From JBEKYD01 sp049509915 (GTDB taxonomy: Bacteria > Acidobacteriota > Terriglobia > Bryobacterales > Bryobacteraceae): DNA of 28,959 nt. Below are positions 15,130-22,118 of this stretch, one piece after another. The notes beneath the pieces were generated by a model. It saw only the letters and a list, made by a program, of their open reading frames with translations, ran no database searches and was not told the origin of the DNA. A program made the translations under genes and the position numbers. Position 1 is the stretch's first letter, and each line of letters starts with the position of its first letter. Location of the stretch: NCBI GenBank assembly GCA_049509915.1, contig JBEKZL010000085.1, positions 1 through 28,959 on the forward strand. The letters run 5' to 3'.

Positions 15130-15199
15130 GACCGCTTCCTGACGGTCGCGGCTCGGTAGCGCGCCGCATTTACCGAGCCGCGCACGTTAGTAAGCGGTC
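15130..15199. repeat. 70-bp inverted repeat at the lipA 3' end
   Basis: Arms of 29 bases (15130-15158 and 15171-15199) pair with four mismatches around a 12-base loop. The inner 12 pairs (CGCGGCTCGGTA with TACCGAGCCGCG) and the outer 8 (GACCGCTT with AAGCGGTC) are perfect. The lipA stop codon and last codons lie inside the right arm. It resembles a palindromic repeat common in Bryobacterales, as I remember it. It could end lipA transcription or stabilise its mRNA, but no T-tract is present. Confidence 0.75.
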
Positions 15200-16086
15200 C
15201 GACTTGCATCCGCTGCATGGTAGGAGCTGCGCACCAGAGGGCCCGACTGGACGTGCGCGAAACCCATCTCGAGGCCCGCCCGGCCGAGCTCGGCGAACTC
15301 TGCGGGCGGCACGTATCGCGCTACCGGCAAGTGCCGCGGCGAGGGACTCAGATATTGCCCAAGCGTGAGGATAGCGACGCCCTGGTCGCGCAGGTCCCGC
15401 ATCACCGCCAGAACTTCCTCAGGCGTCTCGCCTAGGCCGAGCATCAGCCCGCTCTTGGTGGGGGTGGACGGCCGCAGCTTGCCGGCATGCGCCAAAACCT
15501 GGAGAGACCGTTCGTAGCGGGCGCCGATGCGCACCTGCCGGTAAAGCCGAGGAACGGTTTCGGTGTTGTGATTGAAGATATCCGGCGCGGCGTCCATCAC
15601 GGTTTCCACCGGCTCCGCCTTGCCCTGAAAATCCGGCACCAGCACTTCCACCCCGCAAGTGGGGATCTTTTCGCGGATGGCCCGGATGGTAAGCGCGAAC
15701 AGCTCGGCGCCGCCGTCCGGGCGGTCGTCGCGATCCACGCTGGTCACCACGGCGAACTTCAGACCCATAACTGCGATGGCCTCCGCTACCCGGCGCGGCT
15801 CGTCGTAATCGGCCGGCAGCGGCGCACCTTTTTCGACCGCGCAGAATCCGCAGCGGCGAGTGCATACATTTCCCAGAATCATGAAGGTAGCAGTGCGATG
15901 GTTCCAGCACTCGCCGACGTTGGGGCAGGCCGCGCTCTCGCACACCGTGTTGAGCCGCAAGCGGCCGATCAACTCCTTAAGCTCCCGGTAGTTGCCGCCC
16001 GCCGGCGCGGGGGCGCGCAACCAGAGCGGGCGCGGCGGACCGGACGTTTTCTGCTTACCACTCGTGGACGCGATCGTGACCAGCAC
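15187..16086 (-). CDS. lipA: Lipoyl synthase LipA
   Basis: LipA inserts two sulfurs into protein-bound octanoyl chains to make lipoate, using two 4Fe-4S clusters and SAM. Auxiliary-cluster cysteines are Cys49, Cys54 and Cys60 (TVCESAACPNVGEC). The radical-SAM motif is Cys75, Cys79 and Cys82 (CTRRCGFC). The C-terminal VRSSYHA carries the serine that ligates the auxiliary cluster. At 299 residues the length is normal. The start is GTG (16084-16086) with AGGAT upstream, six bases past the stop of the Ldh2-family gene, so the two are probably one transcript. Its stop sits inside a long inverted repeat. No lipB is present in the window. Confidence 0.95.
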   Translation of the reverse strand: MLVTIASTSGKQKTSGPPRPLWLRAPAPAGGNYRELKELIGRLRLNTVCESAACPNVGECWNHRTATFMILGNVCTRRCGFCAVEKGAPLPADYDEPRRVAEAIAVMGLKFAVVTSVDRDDRPDGGAELFALTIRAIREKIPTCGVEVLVPDFQGKAEPVETVMDAAPDIFNHNTETVPRLYRQVRIGARYERSLQVLAHAGKLRPSTPTKSGLMLGLGETPEEVLAVMRDLRDQGVAILTLGQYLSPSPRHLPVARYVPPAEFAELGRAGLEMGFAHVQSGPLVRSSYHAADASRTAY

Positions 16087-16092
16087 TTTATC

Positions 16093-17139
16093 CTATTGTA
16101 CAGGGCGGATTGCGGGCACCGCGACGCCAACCCGGCCGGCGGCTTCGACGAGTTGCTCCCAGTTGCCCTCGGCAATCGGAATCCCATGCGCCCGACGCTC
16201 GGCTTCCATTCGCCATTCCGGCTCGCCGGCCACCAGCACTTCGTCGTAACCGCGCGCAACGGGAGTGGACTTCATGATCTTCACGAGTTTTTCCACGCGC
16301 GCCGTGAACTTTTCGACCGGCATGAAGCGGGCAATATCGATGGCGATGAAGGTCTGCGAGGTACGCCGCTTGCGGCCTTTGCTGCGGATGCCGCCGACCT
16401 CGGTCGCCATGCCCCCGCCGCCCAGCACCGAACAGAGGATCTCCACCATCATCCCCAGCCCGCTGCCTTTGTAGCCGCCAAGCGGCATCAGCATGCCCTG
16501 GAAGGCAGCCTCGGTATCCGTGGTGGGAGCGCCGGAGGAATCGAAGGCCCAGCCGGCGGGGATTTCCGGCTGGTGGTTGATGTGCGCTTTGAATATTTTC
16601 CCGGCCGCGACCGTGGTGGTAGCCATATCGAGCAGCCACGGGCCGGGCAATGCCATGCAGATGGGGTTGGTGCCGATGCGCCCTTCCCGGCCTTGCCACG
16701 GCGGAACGATGGCCGAAGCGCTGCACATCACGATGCCGATCTGCCCGGCCTGGCGCATCTTTTGCGCCCACCATGCGGCGGCTCCGAAATGATTCGACTC
16801 GCGCGCCGTGACGATCGCCATGCCGATCTGCCCGGCGATGCGCACGGCGTGCCCGCAACAAATTTCCGCAACCCATTGACCCAGGCCGTTGCGGCCGTCG
16901 AACAGCAGGCAGGCCCCCTGCTCGGAGACTACTTCCCCGTCGGTCAACGGGTCCATTTCTCCGGCGAGCAACTGGTCAATGTAGAACGGAAGGAGCTGAG
17001 CTCCGTGCGTGTCTACGCCGCGAAGATTGGCCGCCACCAGCGAAGCGGCCACGACTTTAGCTTTGTGCGGCGGAACCCGGCCCCCTCCCAGAATCGCTTC
17101 CATCAGCAGGGTCAGGTCCGTAGAGGAAATGGTCGGCAT
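16093..17139 (-). CDS. Malate/L-lactate dehydrogenase (Ldh2) family oxidoreductase
   Basis: The family uses NAD(P) to oxidise or reduce 2-hydroxy acids and related imines, with a fold unlike classical lactate dehydrogenases. The sequence shows NLRGVDTHGAQLLPFYIDQL, the active-site SNHFGAAAWWA segment, IGTNPICMALPG and LGGYKGSGLGMMVEILCSVL. The start at 17139 gives MPTISSTDLTLLMEAILGGG, a normal N-terminus for the family, and 348 residues. The longer frame to 17250 adds unconserved sequence. The exact substrate (malate, lactate, ureidoglycolate or a sugar acid) cannot be told from sequence. It precedes lipA by six bases. Confidence 0.9.
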   Translation of the reverse strand: MPTISSTDLTLLMEAILGGGRVPPHKAKVVAASLVAANLRGVDTHGAQLLPFYIDQLLAGEMDPLTDGEVVSEQGACLLFDGRNGLGQWVAEICCGHAVRIAGQIGMAIVTARESNHFGAAAWWAQKMRQAGQIGIVMCSASAIVPPWQGREGRIGTNPICMALPGPWLLDMATTTVAAGKIFKAHINHQPEIPAGWAFDSSGAPTTDTEAAFQGMLMPLGGYKGSGLGMMVEILCSVLGGGGMATEVGGIRSKGRKRRTSQTFIAIDIARFMPVEKFTARVEKLVKIMKSTPVARGYDEVLVAGEPEWRMEAERRAHGIPIAEGNWEQLVEAAGRVGVAVPAIRPVQ

Positions 17140-17371
17140 GAAACTCTTATGGTACCCCGCCACCTCCGGTTCATATCCGCTGAGAGCAGACCAAGGTTGG
17201 CGGAGGCACTGTTCACTAAGGCGTGGCTCCGAGGGCTTACCAAAGCGCATCTTGCCGCCGACGGGGTATTGACCGTATTCTCCCTCAGAACCGTCAACAA
17301 TAACTTAGAACCCTAATGCGCCCGGCGCCTCCCGCCGATAGATAAGGCGACGGAAGAAGAAAAGGAAAGAA
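17140..17371. other. Divergent intergenic region
   Basis: About 230 bases lie between the Ldh2-family gene (minus) and the small plus-strand ORF at 17372. An AAAGGAAAG ribosome binding site precedes the ATG at 17372. Otherwise I see no hairpin or recognisable promoter. Confidence 0.35.
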
Positions 17372-17581
17372 ATGAATCAGGAATTTCTGGAAGTTCAGTC
17401 GATCCCAGCGCCGCTTCTCACGGCGCGGCCAGAGCCGGCCGCCAAACACGCCCGCGGACGGGAGTGCCGCGTCTGCATGGGTGAGCACGACGAGGAAACG
17501 CACAACGCCACTTTAGCCGTGCACGCCTGGTATCGTTCGGAAGTGACTAAGTACTTTGACGATGCGCCGATAGAAGTCTGA
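17372..17581 (+). CDS. Small protein with CxxC and His-rich motif, unknown function
   Basis: The 69-residue ORF follows a good ribosome binding site (GGAAAG, six to seven bases before the ATG). Its second half, CRVCMGEHDEETHNATLAVH followed by AWYRSEVTKYFDD, looks constrained: a CxxC followed by clustered His and acidic residues that might bind metal. The N-terminal third is low in recognisable features. It overlaps an opposite-strand ORF (17395-17763) by 187 bases. I do not recognise a family by name; the sequence has the look of a lineage-specific acidobacterial protein. Confidence 0.6.
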   Translation: MNQEFLEVQSIPAPLLTARPEPAAKHARGRECRVCMGEHDEETHNATLAVHAWYRSEVTKYFDDAPIEV

Positions 17582-17763
17582 TCGCCGGCGACCAGAGATT
17601 CGATTTCTACCGGCTCGCCGGATTCGGTCGACCACTGACCGGCCGCATGGCGGAGAAACTCCGCGTCCTCTCTACCCTGTATGGCTATTCGCAGGCGACT
17701 TGGTTCGACCGCTAAGATAACCGCTTCCAGCCTCTGACCCGAAAGATTCAGAACGCTATACAT
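17395..17763 (-). CDS. Small hypothetical protein, N-terminal part credible
   Basis: The 122-residue frame starts at an ATG preceded by a strong AAAGGAG ribosome binding site. Its first 60 or so residues look like a compact beta-rich domain: VLNLSGQRLEAVILAVEPSR, then RIAIQGREDAEFLRHAAGQW and GEPVEIESLVAG. The remaining half runs antisense to the 17372-17581 ORF and is Ser/Arg/Cys-rich shadow-like sequence, so the native stop may have been lost. It is convergent with that ORF. The function is unknown. Confidence 0.5.
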   Translation of the reverse strand: MYSVLNLSGQRLEAVILAVEPSRLRIAIQGREDAEFLRHAAGQWSTESGEPVEIESLVAGDQTSIGASSKYLVTSERYQACTAKVALCVSSSCSPMQTRHSRPRACLAAGSGRAVRSGAGID

Positions 17764-18181
17764 TGAACTACTCCTTTCCTACCGGATCGTCTACTGCTGA
17801 CTACATAGTGCAGCCGTAAGGAAAGTATTATCAGGCTGGCTTTAGTTATGGTACTGACGATCTAGTACCCAAGAGGGCTGAAGAGCCATTTTTTACCTGA
17901 CTCGATCCCGGCCGACGCTGGCTGCCACCCGGTCGAATCGACGCGCCGCAACCGCCAGGGCGGTTGGTTCCGGCCCTGCCGAGAAATGGTTATTTCGCGA
18001 CAGGGCCGCGTCGAGTGCGATTGTATTGCCTAGTAGCCAGGACCAGACTAGGGTTTCTGCACCACCGACCAGTAGGATTGTACGGGCTACGGAACTTTTC
18101 CCGCACCCCCGGTGTCTACTTCATTTGCGGGATCATGCGGTTTCCTGTTAGCGTGAAGGCAGACGGATCGCGAGGCTACCA
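17764..18181. other. 418-base intergenic region upstream of the ECF sigma gene
   Basis: It holds no credible gene. From left to right it contains a small hairpin GGTACT-8 bases-AGTACC near 17850-17870 and a weak terminator-like GGCT-gaag-AGCC followed by ATTTTTT near 17877-17895. A structured palindromic element follows at 17938-18014. The sigma-factor promoter should be here, but I cannot point to a convincing ECF or housekeeping -35/-10 pair. Confidence 0.4.
17938..18014. repeat. 77-bp three-way-junction palindromic element upstream of the sigma gene
   Basis: The outer stem TCGACGCG (17938-17945) pairs with CGCGTCGA (18007-18014). Inside are CAACCGCC-ag-GGCGGTTG (17950-17967) and a long hairpin at 17971-18008: CGGCCCTG with CAGGGCCG, then GAAAT-ggtt-ATTTC at the tip, with two single mismatches. 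The outer stem shares two bases with the second hairpin. It may be a mobile repeat or a structured leader RNA about 170 bases before the sigma-factor start. Confidence 0.65.
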
Positions 18182-18847
18182 GTGGCGACTTCGATTCTGG
18201 ACCTGAGCCCGGACCAATCGGCCGCAAGTGCCGCCGATGCGGAAGATCTGCGCCTGGCAGAAGGTTTGCGGGCAGGCGCCGAAACGGCGTATGAAGAATT
18301 AATTCAGCGCTTCCAGCAACCGGTGTACGCACTGGCGATCCGGTTGCTAAACGACCCGGCCGGTTCCAGCGACGTGGTCCAGGAGGTTTTCCTGAAGGTC
18401 TTCCGCAGTATCGGAAACTTCCGCGGACAAAGCACGCTGCGGACCTGGATTTACCGCATTACGGTAAATGAGGCCCACAACGCGCGGCGCTGGTTCTTCC
18501 GCCACCGGCGGTGCGAAGTGGAGTTGGACAACGCGCCGGAAGACTGCCGGAACTGGAAGGAGGTTGCGGCGGACCAGGGCCGGTCGCCATTTGAAATGGC
18601 GCTCGATCACGAGCGGCAAGCGTTGGTCGAGTCCGCGCTGGACCAACTCAATCCGGTCTACCGCGAAGCCGTGGTGCTGCGCGATATCGCGGATTTGGGC
18701 TATGAAGAGATTGCCGCCGTTTTGAACGTTTCTTTGGGAACCGTTAAATCGAGGATTCTGCGGGGCCGCGAAGCCCTGCGGCAAGGTTTCGCCGGCCACC
18801 TGGACCGTGGCCCGGCGATACGATTGGTGCCGAAGACAGCCGGGTAA
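18182..18847 (+). CDS. ECF-type RNA polymerase sigma factor
   Basis: The 221-residue protein has region 2 (about 25-100: AYEELIQRFQQPVYALAIRL, DVVQEVFLKVFRSI, FRGQSTLRTWIYRITVNEAH N) and region 4 (about 155-205: LDQLNPVYREAVVLRDIADL, YEEIAAVLNVSLGTVKSRIL). Region 3 is absent, as in extracytoplasmic-function sigma factors of the RpoE type. The start is GTG 18182 with GAGG about six bases upstream. The zinc-binding anti-sigma gene begins four bases after its stop, so the pair is co-expressed and the sigma factor is probably held inactive at the membrane. The signal and regulon are unknown. Confidence 0.93.
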   Translation: MATSILDLSPDQSAASAADAEDLRLAEGLRAGAETAYEELIQRFQQPVYALAIRLLNDPAGSSDVVQEVFLKVFRSIGNFRGQSTLRTWIYRITVNEAHNARRWFFRHRRCEVELDNAPEDCRNWKEVAADQGRSPFEMALDHERQALVESALDQLNPVYREAVVLRDIADLGYEEIAAVLNVSLGTVKSRILRGREALRQGFAGHLDRGPAIRLVPKTAG

Positions 18848-18851
18848 ACCT

Positions 18852-19562
18852 ATGAGCTGCGACAATGTGCGAGATCGGATCTCTCTGCTGCTCGACCACC
18901 AGACCGCTGGTGCCGAACGCGAGAGAATGCTGGCGCACCTGGCAGGTTGCCAAACCTGTGGCGCCAGGTACGAGAGCCTCCGGGACATGAAGCGGGTAAT
19001 GGGCAGGATGAGCCGGACGCCGGTCCCGCCGGACGTTCAGGCGAAACTGCGCGCGCTTGCGGCTCGCGAGCGGGCACAGCGGTTGAGCCGCCTGAGCCAT
19101 GGTTCTCGCTTGTCTTATTGGTCCGGCCGTCTGCGCATGGAATTTGACAACCTGATGCGGCCTTTGGCGCTGCCCTTTGCGGGCGGCGTATGCGCGGCCT
19201 TACTGGCGTTCGGAATGCTCGTACCAAACCTGAGTTTCGCGCATCACCTCTACGTCGACGATCCGGCCGTAGCCCTGCCCACCAACCCGGACGGCAAGGT
19301 GGTTGGAGTGATCGGCGAGATTCCCCGTGTCGAATCCATCGACGCCTCGCAGGAGTCCGCCCCTTCCGACGGCACAGTGGTGGAGCTAACCATCGATCAG
19401 AGGGGCCGTGTGCGCTATTATTCCGTAGTGCGCGGCGAGTTGACCCGCGATATGGAGAGCATCATCCTGTTTTCCTATTTCACGCCGGCAACCTCCTTCG
19501 GCCAACCCACCTGGGGTAAGGTGCGCGTATCGCTGGTGCCCATTCGCGACGCCCGCGGTTAG
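18852..19562 (+). CDS. Membrane anti-sigma factor with zinc-finger N-terminus and TonB-C-like C-terminus
   Basis: The 236-residue protein starts with a zf-HC2 anti-sigma domain (CDNVRDRISLLLDHQTAGAE, with HLAGCQTC giving the H-x3-C-x2-C zinc motif at about 28-35). A basic cytoplasmic linker leads to one membrane helix (LALPFAGGVCAALLAFGMLV, about 100-118). The periplasmic end (about 170-233) reads TVVELTIDQRGRVRYYSVVR, then MESIILFSYFTPATSFGQPT and GKVRVSLVPI. This resembles the TonB C-terminal fold (strand, 'G.V..Y.VV.G', 'FTPA...G.P', 'GKV.V...'). The start ATG 18852 is four bases after the sigma stop. It should bind the upstream sigma factor, and the periplasmic domain is the likely sensor. 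Confidence 0.88.
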   Translation: MSCDNVRDRISLLLDHQTAGAERERMLAHLAGCQTCGARYESLRDMKRVMGRMSRTPVPPDVQAKLRALAARERAQRLSRLSHGSRLSYWSGRLRMEFDNLMRPLALPFAGGVCAALLAFGMLVPNLSFAHHLYVDDPAVALPTNPDGKVVGVIGEIPRVESIDASQESAPSDGTVVELTIDQRGRVRYYSVVRGELTRDMESIILFSYFTPATSFGQPTWGKVRVSLVPIRDARG

Positions 19563-19578
19563 CCGGCTCCTCTAACCG

Positions 19579-20313
19579 GTGGCACGGCAAAGGCTCGGCC
19601 AGCATTTCCTGCGGAACGGCGCGATCCTGGAGCGCATTGCGGCGGCCGCGTGTCCCCAAAGCGAAGTCGCCGTGGTGGAAATCGGCCCGGGCCGCGGGGC
19701 GCTCACCGAGAAGTTGCTGGCAAGGGCCCAACGCGTGGTAGCGATAGAGCTGGACGCCGAATTGGTCCGATACCTGCGCCGTAAGTTCGCCGGCGAGTCG
19801 CGCCTCGAAATGGTGGAAGGCGACGCTCTCTCCGCCGACTTGGAGCAATGGGGCAGCGTCCCGATCGTCGGTAACCTGCCTTATTACGCGGCTACGCCGA
19901 TTCTCGAAAGAGCCATCCGCCTCAAGCCGCCACGCGCGGTCTTCCTGATCCAAAAGGAAGTGGCCGAACGGCTGGTGGCGCAGCCGGGCCAGCGCGCCTA
20001 CGGGTATCTCACCTTGGCCACGGCTTTGTTCGCTTCCGCGCGCCTGCTGTTTGAGGTCAAGCCCGGCGCGTTTGTGCCGCCCCCGGCGGTGGATTCGGCG
20101 GTCGTCCTGCTGGAGCCACGCGCCGTTGTGCCGGAGGCGGGCGGCGTCCTGGAATTGATCAGCCACGCCTTCCGCCATAAGCGCAAAACGCTGCGCAACA
20201 ACCTGGCCCCGGTCTATGGCAAGACCGTCGAAACGTGGCCGGAAGCCGGCCTGCGCGCCGAGCAGATTCCGCTATCCGGGTTCCTCGAATTGTATGCGCG
20301 CGTGGAGCGGTAG
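19579..20313 (+). CDS. rsmA: 16S rRNA (adenine1518/1519-N6)-dimethyltransferase RsmA (KsgA)
   Basis: RsmA dimethylates two adjacent adenines near the 3' end of 16S rRNA. The 244 residues show RQRLGQHFLRNGAILERIAA, the SAM motif VEIGPGRGALTEKLL, VEGDAL, the catalytic NLPYY, and KPGAFVPPPAVDSAVVLLEP. The C-terminal helical domain is a little shorter than in E. coli, which has about 270 residues. The start is GTG 19579, 17 bases after the anti-sigma stop, so rsmA may ride on the sigma operon. Its stop is only five bases from the convergent stop of the NHL-repeat gene. Confidence 0.94.
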   Translation: MARQRLGQHFLRNGAILERIAAAACPQSEVAVVEIGPGRGALTEKLLARAQRVVAIELDAELVRYLRRKFAGESRLEMVEGDALSADLEQWGSVPIVGNLPYYAATPILERAIRLKPPRAVFLIQKEVAERLVAQPGQRAYGYLTLATALFASARLLFEVKPGAFVPPPAVDSAVVLLEPRAVVPEAGGVLELISHAFRHKRKTLRNNLAPVYGKTVETWPEAGLRAEQIPLSGFLELYARVER

Positions 20314-20318
20314 GTAGT

Positions 20319-22013
20319 TTAATGCGCCGCGCCAACCGGTAACACGGCCGGCGCTGAAGAAAAGAACCCGTCGGCAAAAATATGCACCTGGTATTCAGCG
20401 GCGCCCAGGCTCGGCGGAATCTGCACCACCACCTGGAACACGCCCGGCGAAAACGGCGCAGCTGATATCACCAGATAGCCGTAGACATCCACCACGACTT
20501 GCATCGAGTTGGGCTGGGTGGTGTCGTACGGGGGTGTTACCGGCCCGGTGATATTCAGACCCGTGACGTACAAGGTGATTGTCTCGCCGGGCACGACTGG
20601 CCGCTGGGGCGTAATCAGGCTGCCGTCCGGGCTTGTGGCCAGCGCGTACAGGATGCCGTTGAGAGGCTGCGCCAGGTATTCGGCATCGGCTGGGCGGATC
20701 AGGATCTGGTTGGTGAGGCTACCGCCGGGCCAATCGAGCGTCAGCGGCTGCTGCCCCGGGCCGGCCGTCGCCGGCAGTAGGAGATCGATGCGGCTTGGGC
20801 TGACGTAGCTCACCACGCACGGCTGGGCTCCGACTGTCGCCGTAACCCCAGCCAGACTGGTCGGAAGCGAAGCATCGGCGCCGATCGAGTCGCTCCAATC
20901 CATGGTGGGAAGGCCCGAGAAATCGCCCAGTACCGACACCCAGGACTGCGGCGCGAGGCCGATGGCTCCGTTCTCCAGCGGAATGGCCCATCGCCCGGCA
21001 ACTGCCGGCAGGAGCTGGAGAATTCGATCGTTGCCGCTATCGCAGATCAGCAAGCCGCCGGAACTTCCGATGGCCAGGCAGCCCGGCGCGGCCAGTGGCG
21101 TGAGAAGAGCGTAACCGTACTGGTCAATTGGGTATAGGGATGTGTTCAAGGAAAAGGCCACGGTGCGCACCAGCCCATCGGAGCCTACCATGCGCACGCG
21201 GTTGCCGGCCGATTCGGCAATAAACAGGTCGCCTTGGGCATCTACTGCCAGGCCGTCCGGGCCATTTAGCGGTGTCGCGGCGGCCGGCGTGGCTTCGGCT
21301 CCTTCACCAGGAATTCCATTACCGACGATGGTCGTGATGATGCCGCTGGTATCGACGCGCCGCACCACGCCGGCCTTAGCGTCGGCGATGTATAAATTGC
21401 CGGCGGCATCGAGGGCAATGGCGGTGACCGCCAGAATCTGGGCGCTGGTGGCTGGCCCGCCATCGTTGCTATAACCGCAAGTCCCCGTGCCCGCGACAGT
21501 CGAGACCGCGCCCTGGCTCCACTCGAGTACGCGGCAACCGGCGGGGTCGTTGAAGTACAGGCCGGTGGTATTGGCGGCCAGAGAGGTGGGAGCGCCCACG
21601 CCGGTGGCGATGGTGACAAAAGCCTGCTCGGTCTCGTCGTAGCGCTCCAAAAGGTGCTGTTCCGGGTCGGCGATGTAGACAGTGCCGTTCGAATCGGCGG
21701 CCATCGGCTTGGTGTGATAGACGAGTGGCGCCCACTGAATACAGCCAACTCCGGGGAACGAACCGATGCAATTGCCTCCCTGTACCGGGTTCAACAGCAG
21801 CGTTTCCACCTGCGAGCCCTTAACGCGGTATACACCATAAGCGTCGGCGTAGAGCAGAGTGCCGTCGGCGAGCTGGGTCAGCCCGGCGAGCTCGGCGTGT
21901 ACCCCTCGAACGGGCGCGATAAAGCCCCCCGGCTGCGCGAAAGCCGCGGCCGGCCACAGCGCGGCGGCGACGGCCCAGATAACGGCAAGACGCCGCGGCT
22001 TTTTGGTAATCAA
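20319..22013 (-). CDS. Secreted NHL-repeat beta-propeller protein with Solibacter-type C-terminal domain
   Basis: A signal peptide (VIWAVAAALWPAAAFAQ) begins the 564-residue protein. Residues of about 40-340 form an NHL-type propeller, with repeats such as IALDAAGNLYIADAKAGVVR, LAVDAQGDLFIAESAGNRVR and CLAIGSSGGLLICDSGNDRI. Residues of about 350-560 resemble the 'uncharacterized Solibacter C-terminal domain' (TIGR03437): SWVSVLGDFSG near its start, YVSPSRIDLLLPATAGPGQQ, LTPQRP-like VVPGETITLYVTGLN, and an ending VVVQIPPSLGAAEYQVHIFA. The start is TTG (22011-22013) with AGGTG upstream; a nearby ATG is in another frame. It is exported and probably binds ligands or glycans; no catalytic motif is seen. 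Confidence 0.88.
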   Translation of the reverse strand: MITKKPRRLAVIWAVAAALWPAAAFAQPGGFIAPVRGVHAELAGLTQLADGTLLYADAYGVYRVKGSQVETLLLNPVQGGNCIGSFPGVGCIQWAPLVYHTKPMAADSNGTVYIADPEQHLLERYDETEQAFVTIATGVGAPTSLAANTTGLYFNDPAGCRVLEWSQGAVSTVAGTGTCGYSNDGGPATSAQILAVTAIALDAAGNLYIADAKAGVVRRVDTSGIITTIVGNGIPGEGAEATPAAATPLNGPDGLAVDAQGDLFIAESAGNRVRMVGSDGLVRTVAFSLNTSLYPIDQYGYALLTPLAAPGCLAIGSSGGLLICDSGNDRILQLLPAVAGRWAIPLENGAIGLAPQSWVSVLGDFSGLPTMDWSDSIGADASLPTSLAGVTATVGAQPCVVSYVSPSRIDLLLPATAGPGQQPLTLDWPGGSLTNQILIRPADAEYLAQPLNGILYALATSPDGSLITPQRPVVPGETITLYVTGLNITGPVTPPYDTTQPNSMQVVVDVYGYLVISAAPFSPGVFQVVVQIPPSLGAAEYQVHIFADGFFSSAPAVLPVGAAH

Positions 22014-22098
22014 TAGACACCTATCCCACTTACAAAGACCCGGGGCGGGGCCAAATTACTACAGTGTGCCAACACAAAAAACCCGACTACCCGGCGAC

Positions 22099-22118
22099 GG
22101 CCGGGAGGCCGGTCCTAC
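22099..22118. repeat. Palindromic element fragment at the GH95 stop
   Basis: On the minus strand the segment reads GTAGGACCGGCC-tccc-GGCC, closely similar to GTGGGACAGGCC-tccc-GGCC of the 7735-7825 element. The TAG stop of the GH95 gene (22115-22117) is part of it. The second half of the element is not evident nearby. Confidence 0.5.

Noticed and set aside
15487..17316. 609-codon plus-strand open frame
   Set aside because: It runs antisense across lipA and the Ldh2-family gene, both clearly real.
17876..17895. GGCT-gaag-AGCC followed by ATTTTTT as a terminator
   Set aside because: The stem is only four pairs and no gene ends close upstream on that strand.
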